A stretch of DNA of 64,000 nucleotides from CAVVZJ01 sp963752755 (GTDB lineage: Bacteria > Planctomycetota > Planctomycetia > Isosphaerales > Isosphaeraceae): positions 62,001 to 126,000 of the forward strand of contig CAVVZJ010000010.1 of assembly GCA_963752755.1 (NCBI GenBank). Reading direction: 5' to 3'. Positions within the stretch are counted from its first letter, which is position 1, and each line of letters begins with the position of its first letter. Both the position numbers and the translations under genes were made by a program. The notes beneath the pieces were generated by a model. That model searched no databases and had not been told where the DNA came from. It was given only the letters and a program-made list of their open reading frames with translations. Of this stretch, positions 59,658 to 64,000 are shown piece by piece.

Positions 59658-60566
59658 TCAGGGAAAGCTTCCTGCGAACCGGCGGACTCGCTCCCCGTGC
59701 TCGGCCAGCCGCGCGTACTCCGACGGCTCCAGCGGGCCGCTCACCCGCAACACCTCCAGATCCGCTTCAAGCTCCGCCCGCGACCGGGGCGCGGCCAGGA
59801 CCACGGCGACCGCGGGGGACTGCAGGACGAATCGATACCACGTCGGGGCGCCCGGCACGCGGAACCCGGGCGGGTCGTCCGGAGTCGGCTTCAGCAAGGC
59901 CCCCCAGCGGAGCGCCGTGTAGGCGATCACCGGCATTCGTCTCGCCTCGGTGGCCGGGAAGATCTCCCGCTCGGCCCCCCGGTGCGCGGCGTTGTAGCGG
60001 ATCATCAGCGCGTCGAGCTGGCCGCTTTCGGCCATCTCGGCGGCCAAAGGACGCCGATGGCTGGTGACGCCGAGCCGCCGGACGAGGTCGTCCCGCTGCG
60101 CGGCCCGGCAATACGCCAGTGCGCCACCGGGGCCGATCAGCGACCGCCACTCCTCGGGCCGCTCGACGTAGTAGAACGTGATTAGGTCGATGAAGTCCGT
60201 CCGCAGGGTGCCCAGGATCGAGCGGAGCTCGTGCGCCGCCTCGGCGGCGGTCCGGGCGCCGAACTGGACGCAGATGACGACCGACGCACGCCGCGGACCC
60301 AGATTGGCAATGGCCTCGCTGAAGGCATCAGGCCCGCCGGGGGTGTCCGCCTCACCGGGCCAGTTCAGGAAATTGACACCCCGCTCCAGCGCGTCATGGA
60401 TCTCCTCGGGCGAGAGCGCCGATTGGCCGCGGGAAGCCAGGCCGAGCCGACACACCGGCCGGTCGAAGACCTCGGACGAGCGGAGGAGGAATGGGCTCAC
60501 CGCCGGAGACTCTCCGGCGTCGGGTTCCACCGAGGGTGACTCCGCGGGACGGCGCGTGAACTCCAT
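59658..60566 (-). CDS. aldo/keto reductase-fold protein with altered active site
   Basis: A 302-residue protein from the ATG 60566 (MEFTRRPAESPSVEPDAGES). The fold is recognisable as AKR from VCRLGLASRGQSALSPEEIH, the second-strand region ALERGVNFLNWPG, the LRTDFIDLITFYYV strand and RRLGVTSHRRPLAAEMAESG. The usual catalytic Tyr position reads Trp (FLNW) and the usual Lys strand reads VICVQFG, so normal AKR catalysis is doubtful; the SxH histidine is retained. It stands alone between two IS nests. In-frame sequence up to 60839 upstream is not believed to be coding. Confidence 0.78.
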   Translation of the reverse strand: MEFTRRPAESPSVEPDAGESPAVSPFLLRSSEVFDRPVCRLGLASRGQSALSPEEIHDALERGVNFLNWPGEADTPGGPDAFSEAIANLGPRRASVVICVQFGARTAAEAAHELRSILGTLRTDFIDLITFYYVERPEEWRSLIGPGGALAYCRAAQRDDLVRRLGVTSHRRPLAAEMAESGQLDALMIRYNAAHRGAEREIFPATEARRMPVIAYTALRWGALLKPTPDDPPGFRVPGAPTWYRFVLQSPAVAVVLAAPRSRAELEADLEVLRVSGPLEPSEYARLAEHGERVRRFAGSFP

Positions 60567-60953
60567 GTCTGTCCCCTTCCCCGGGCGCGAGCCGGCCCGC
60601 ATCGCCTCGCACGCTCCGACGCCAGCACCCTCCGGGTTTCCGGCCGTGAGCCATCTTGACCAGGTGGCCTGCACGGCACCAGCCCACGGAGCATCAGCGG
60701 CCGGCGCGGCGTCCAGGACGACCTCACGACATTCCCCGAAAACTCGCATGGCGGCGCGAACATCTCCGGGAGGTCCGGCCTCTAATGGGGCACAGGAGGA
60801 CGGGGCGAGCGTCCCGCCGGCAGCGAATCGAAATACCAAGATGACCGAGGTTACGATGCTCCCCGAACGGAGTCCATCCCGCTGCGAACGTGAGGGAATG
60901 GCCCGGATCGCCGGTCAACCGGCGAATCCGTCTCCGGTCCATCCCCTGCGCCT
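60567..60953. other. intergenic, no supportable gene
   Basis: 387 bp between the aldo/keto reductase gene and an IS630 element. Frames on both strands are open but of shadow composition. No promoter was identified. Confidence 0.35.
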
Positions 60954-61929
60954 CTAGTGCGGTTTTTCGTTGACCGTGACGGTTGACGAGTCGGTCGGGT
61001 ATCCGCTATGGGCGAACCATCCCCGGATGTCGTCCACCCGGATCGCCCGCAGGCCCTCGCCCATCGCCTCGATCAGGGCATCCACCGTCCGCGCCGCCGC
61101 CTTACGCAGGGCCGCCTTGAGCTTGCTGAAGAGCTGCTCGATCGGGTTGAGGTCCGGGCTGTACGCCGGCAGGTGGCGGACGGTGGCCCCGGCCGCCTCG
61201 ATCAGCCGGGCCACCTCGGCGGTCTTGTGGCCGGCCAGGTTATCCATCACCACGATGTCACCCGGCCGCAGGGCCGGCACCAGGCACTTCGCCACGGATG
61301 TCTCGAAGGACGCGATGTCGGTCGCCCCCTCGAACGCCAGGCAGGCCGAGACCGGCACGCCGTCGAGCCGGACGGCGGCGGTCAGGGTCACGACCTGGCA
61401 GTGGCCGTGCGGCACCGGGCCGTCGACGCGCACCCCGGAGGGGCGCGGCCGTACGTGCGGTCCATCGCCGTGCTGGCGCCCGACTCGTCGAGGAAGACCC
61501 GCTGCGCCGGGTCGACCGCGGCGAACTGCTCGCGCCAGGCGGCCCGCTGGGCCTTCCGCTCGGGCCGGTCCTGCTCGGCCGCCCGCCGCGACGTTTTTTT
61601 CGCGTGATCCCCAGCCGGTCCAGCGCCCGGTAGACCGCCGCGGGGCTGCACGCCACCCCCGCGGTCCGGCCCCGCTCCGGGAGCGTGGCGTCGGGGGCGT
61701 CGCGGACAGCCTGGCGGAGCCGCGCGTCGGCGGCGGGGTCGAAGGCCGGGGCGTGACCGCCGCCGTGCGGCCTGGGCTCGATCGAGCCGGTGTCGCGACG
61801 CTGGCGGAGGAGCTTGCGGACCCAGGAGAGGCTCACGGCGAAGCGGGCGGCGACCGGCTCCTGGGTCCCCGCGCGGGCGTCGGAGGCGGCGACGACCCGC
61901 TGGCGCAGGTCGGTCGAGTAGGCTCTCGT
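60954..61929 (-). pseudogene. IS630-type transposase, start codon lost and two shifts
   Basis: An AAAGGAGG site precedes ACGAGAGCCTACTCGACC (61929), where related proteins start MRAYSTDLRQRV; the ATG appears changed to ACG. Frame 1 has SWVRKLLRQRRDTGSIEPR and ends in ITRKK at an A7 run (CGAAAAAAACG, plus 61595-61601 region). A -1 move joins TSRRAAEQDRPERKAQRAAW and VFLDESGASTAMDRTYGRAP (D). A second shift near 61437, a missing G, joins VDGPVPHGHCQVVTLTAAVR, LRPGDIVVMDNLAGHKT (D) and LPAYSPDLNPIEQLFSKLKA (E). The stop lies in the end repeat. Confidence 0.82.
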
Positions 61930-61997
61930 CTGGGCTGGCCCTCCTTTACCGTGGAGGGATAACCGGATCAACCGTCACGGTCAACGAAAAACCGCAC
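60957..61997 (-). mobile_element. IS630-type element A with 33-bp perfect outer repeats, degenerate
   Basis: CTAGTGCGGTTTTTCGTTGA and onward at 60954-60986 is the exact reverse complement of 61968-62000. Inside the CTAG palindromes, TA at 60955-60956 and 61998-61999 is the target duplication. The transposase inside is split and lacks a normal start codon. Confidence 0.9.
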
Positions 61998-61999
61998 TA

Positions 62000-63017
62000 G
62001 AGCGGTTCACGGTTGGGTGGCCGATCCGGTAAGCTGAATGAGGAGAGTTGACTGCGAGGAGGTGCGCCATGAATCCCTATTCACTGGACCTCCGGGAACG
62101 CATCGCCGCGGCCCTCGACGCCTACGAGGGCACCCAGGCCGAGATCGCCCGACGCTTCCGCGTCAGCGTCTCCTTCCTCACCCGACTGCGGACGCGTCGC
62201 TGCCAGACCGGGTCGCTGGCCCCCGCGTCGCACGGCGGCGGCCACCCGCCGGCCCTCGATCCGACCGGCCAGGAGACCCTCCGCCGACTGGTCCGGGAGC
62301 ACCCCGACGCCACGCTGGAGGAACGGGCCCGCCGCGTGGGCGTCCCCTGCGGCCGCATGGCCGTCTTCCGCGTCCTCCGCAAGCTGAAGATCACCCGCAA
62401 GAAGAAGTCGCTCCAGGCCGCCGAACGCGACACCCCGCGGGTCCGGCGGAAGCGGCGGGCGTACCGCCGGGCGATGGCCGCCGTGGCCCCTGAGCACCAG
62501 GTCTTCGTCGACGAAACCGGGGCGAACACGGCGATGACCCGGACCGACGGGCGGGCGCCCCGCGGGCCGCGGGTCCAGGGAGCTGTGCCCGGCCGTTGGA
62601 CCTCGGTGACCCTGGTCGCAGGGCTGCGGCTCTCGGGGGTGGTGGCCCCCTTCGCCTTCGAGGGGGCGATGGAGGCCCCGACGTTTCGGGCCTACGTCGA
62701 GCAGGTCCTGGGACCGAAGTTGCGTCCGGGGGACGTGGTGATCTGGGACAACCTGAAGCCGCACGCGGACCGTCAGGCCCAGGCGAGTGGGACCGGGGCG
62801 TGGGCGTCGCTGGAGCCGTTGCCACCGTACAGCCCGGATCTGACGCCGATCGAGAAGCTGTGGTCGAAGGTCAAGGGCGTGTTGCGGTCGGTGGCGGGTC
62901 GGACGGCCGAGGCGGTGTACGAGGCGATGAGGACCGCCCTGGAAACGGTCAGCGATTCGGACATCCGGGGCTGGTTCGGATCGTGCGGCTTGTGCGCAAC
63001 CCAATCGTGAACCGCTC
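62000..63017 (+). mobile_element. IS630-type element B, intact
   Basis: The ends GAGCGGTTCACGGTTGGG (from 62000) and, reversed, GAGCGGTTCACGATTGGG (to 63017) match at 17 of 18 positions. TA at 61998-61999 and 63018-63019 flanks it; the left TA is shared with element A. It contains one complete transposase gene. Confidence 0.88.
62069..63010 (+). CDS. IS630-family transposase, intact
   Basis: A 313-residue protein starting MNPYSLDLRERIAAALDAYE at the ATG 62069 after GAGGAGG; the open frame begins slightly upstream. It has an N-terminal helix-turn-helix (AEIARRFRVSVSFLTRLRTR), a linker KITRKKKSLQAAERDTPRV (the same region as element A but with AAGAAGAAG instead of A7, so no frameshift is needed), and the DDE_3 core VFVDETGANTAM (D), VVIWDNLKPHAD (D) and LPPYSPDLTPIEKLWSKVKG (E). 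All three catalytic residues are present, so it may be active. Confidence 0.93.
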   Translation: MNPYSLDLRERIAAALDAYEGTQAEIARRFRVSVSFLTRLRTRRCQTGSLAPASHGGGHPPALDPTGQETLRRLVREHPDATLEERARRVGVPCGRMAVFRVLRKLKITRKKKSLQAAERDTPRVRRKRRAYRRAMAAVAPEHQVFVDETGANTAMTRTDGRAPRGPRVQGAVPGRWTSVTLVAGLRLSGVVAPFAFEGAMEAPTFRAYVEQVLGPKLRPGDVVIWDNLKPHADRQAQASGTGAWASLEPLPPYSPDLTPIEKLWSKVKGVLRSVAGRTAEAVYEAMRTALETVSDSDIRGWFGSCGLCATQS

Positions 63018-63039
63018 TAACAGGAGAGGGATACTCGGA

Positions 63040-63072
63040 TCAACCGTCACGGTCAACGAAAAACCGCACTAG
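63040..63072. repeat. third copy of the 33-bp IS630-A end
   Basis: Identical to 61968-62000 over 33 bases, in the same orientation, and preceded by GGAGAGGGATACTCGGA, which is similar to but not the same as the sequence before the first copy (GTGGAGGGATAACCGGA). It is therefore the right end of a related second element whose body is gone. Confidence 0.9.
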
Positions 63073-63272
63073 TCCTTAAACAAGCGAGGTTTTGGCCGTC
63101 GAGTCAGGTTGGCTTACCACTTCCAAACCTACGGACGACGAACCATGGGGCACCGCCGCCCCGTCACTTCACAACCTGATTCCTGTCATCTTCCCCTCGC
63201 TCTTCTCCCTCGCGGCTCTGGGCGCCTCGGTTGACCGGGACATCCCGATCCCGGCTTCGTTCTCACTGGACT
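63073..63272. other. short intergenic stretch after the IS nest
   Basis: 200 bp between the last IS630 end and the IS1380 fragment. No gene, repeat or promoter was recognised. Confidence 0.35.
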
Positions 63273-64000
63273 TCAGCACCGCAGGGCATCAACCACCCCC
63301 AGGAACACTCCTGGCCACTCGTTCCACGACAACAGCCGATACGGCACTCGGCGGCCACCGCGGACGATTTGGCAGGGCATCAGGATGATCGCGTTCACGA
63401 ACCGCTTGAACTCCATCCGCAACCGACCTCGCTTCTGCTCGCGATGAACTTCCTGGGTCTGCGGGTGCTCCGGCACCGCCAACGCGAACCACGCCTTCAG
63501 GTTCCACGCCAGCGCCGTCATCACCAGGTCCGCCCCGTTGCTCACCAGGTTGTCCACCGTCGCTCGCAACGCGTGCACGCCCCCCTGCAATGACGCGATC
63601 CGGTTCTCCTGGTCGCAGCGATCGTTCGCCTTGAAGACCCGCGCCCGCGGCGGGCCCTTGCGGTCGTGGGTTCAGGAGAACCGGTAACGGATCTCGTCGA
63701 ACCGCCGCCTCTGACTCGCCTCGACCCGGATCGTCTGGCGGACGCAGATCAGCCGGTACGCCCGCCGGCAGGCCGTCGGTCGGTACGCGACCTCGGCCAC
63801 GTCCTCACGGACCCGGGTCAACGTCTGGAACCCACGCTCGCGGACGCTCCGGTCCGGGATTTTCTCGGGGCGCTTCCGGGGCTTCCCCTGGGCCGTGTAC
63901 TGCGGCCGCCGTTGCAGCTCAGCCCAGTCCGACGCGAGCCGGTCCTCGGCCATCGCCTTGAGGTGGGGCATGGCGTCGATGCCGAAGAGGAAGGTCACGG
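63273..64000 (-). pseudogene. IS1380-family transposase, C-terminal part with in-frame TGA, runs off the window
   Basis: One minus-strand frame from the window edge reads MTFLFGIDAMPHLKAMAEDR, VREDVAEVAYRPTACRRAYR and LICVRQTIRVEASQRRRFDE, then TGA at 63672-63674, and continues in the same frame as ANDRCDQENRIASLQGGVHA, LRATVDNLVSNGADLVMTAL and LAWNLKAWFALAVPEHPQ. This is the C-terminal half of an IS1380 transposase (DQENRI holds the catalytic Glu region). The N-terminal half lies beyond the window. The TGA sits where an aromatic residue is expected. Confidence 0.78.

Noticed and set aside
60567..60839. N-terminal extension of the aldo/keto reductase to 60839
   Set aside because: The extra 91 residues lack AKR similarity, and the ATG at 60566 has a purine-rich site upstream.

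Overview
The window looks like the chromosome of a planctomycete, probably close to the Isosphaeraceae. The DNA is GC-rich. It carries several planctomycete hallmarks: a very long cysteine-rich YTV-repeat protein, a DUF1559-type prepilin-like protein, a DUF1080 lyase/hydrolase, Ser/Thr kinases (one fused to WD40 repeats and paired with an ECF-like sigma factor), and a beta-helix surface protein with an N-terminal LEDRVVLS-type motif. The genus cannot be fixed from this sequence alone. No rRNA, tRNA or CRISPR array was seen.

Layout. 0.4-8.5 kb: ordinary chromosome (membrane protein, AI-2E-type permease with an extra C-terminal domain, DUF1080 protein, LarA-like protein, CPBP protease, MscS channel), with three related palindromic intergenic repeats. 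8.6-10.3 kb: one insertion sequence. 10.4-13.1 kb: hisB with a flippase-like gene, then a prepilin-like gene. 13.2-20.8 kb: a graveyard of at least five IS families (IS21, IS3, IS4, ISL3, ISKra4-like) sitting in what remains of a small helix-turn-helix module, perhaps an old integrative element. 21-24.7 kb: a Ser/Thr kinase and an FHA-GAF-PP2C phosphatase. 24.7-26.7 kb: argJ and an SDR gene. 27-29.4 kb: the YTV protein. 29.9-32.3 kb: a sulfatase and a DUF2934-like protein.

32.6-43.8 kb: a same-strand cluster of nine genes: VWA/zinc-ribbon membrane protein, exported protein, ExbB/TolQ, two ExbD/TolR, TPR protein, small membrane protein, very large membrane-anchored protein, and an exported DnaJ-type zinc-finger protein. 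It looks like a proton-motive-force-driven envelope machine of unknown job and is the most interesting system here. 43.8-47.9 kb: a minus-strand transport operon (cstA, an NSS-family Na+ symporter, and a 45-residue MetS-like subunit). 48.3-55.9 kb: small exported protein, beta-helix protein, WD40 kinase and sigma factor. 56-64 kb: a second IS nest (IS66 fragments, three IS630-type elements or parts, a MULE-like element, an IS1380 fragment at the window end) around one degenerate aldo/keto reductase gene.

Sequence quality matters here. At least ten otherwise good chromosomal genes (larA, mscS, both kinases, the phosphatase, the TPR protein, the 39.8-kb gene, the NSS transporter, cstA, the beta-helix gene) are split by one-base shifts, several at homopolymer runs. 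This pattern fits sequencing or assembly indels better than real gene decay, so these are annotated as single genes with the shift positions given. Some IS genes additionally carry real-looking nonsense codons.
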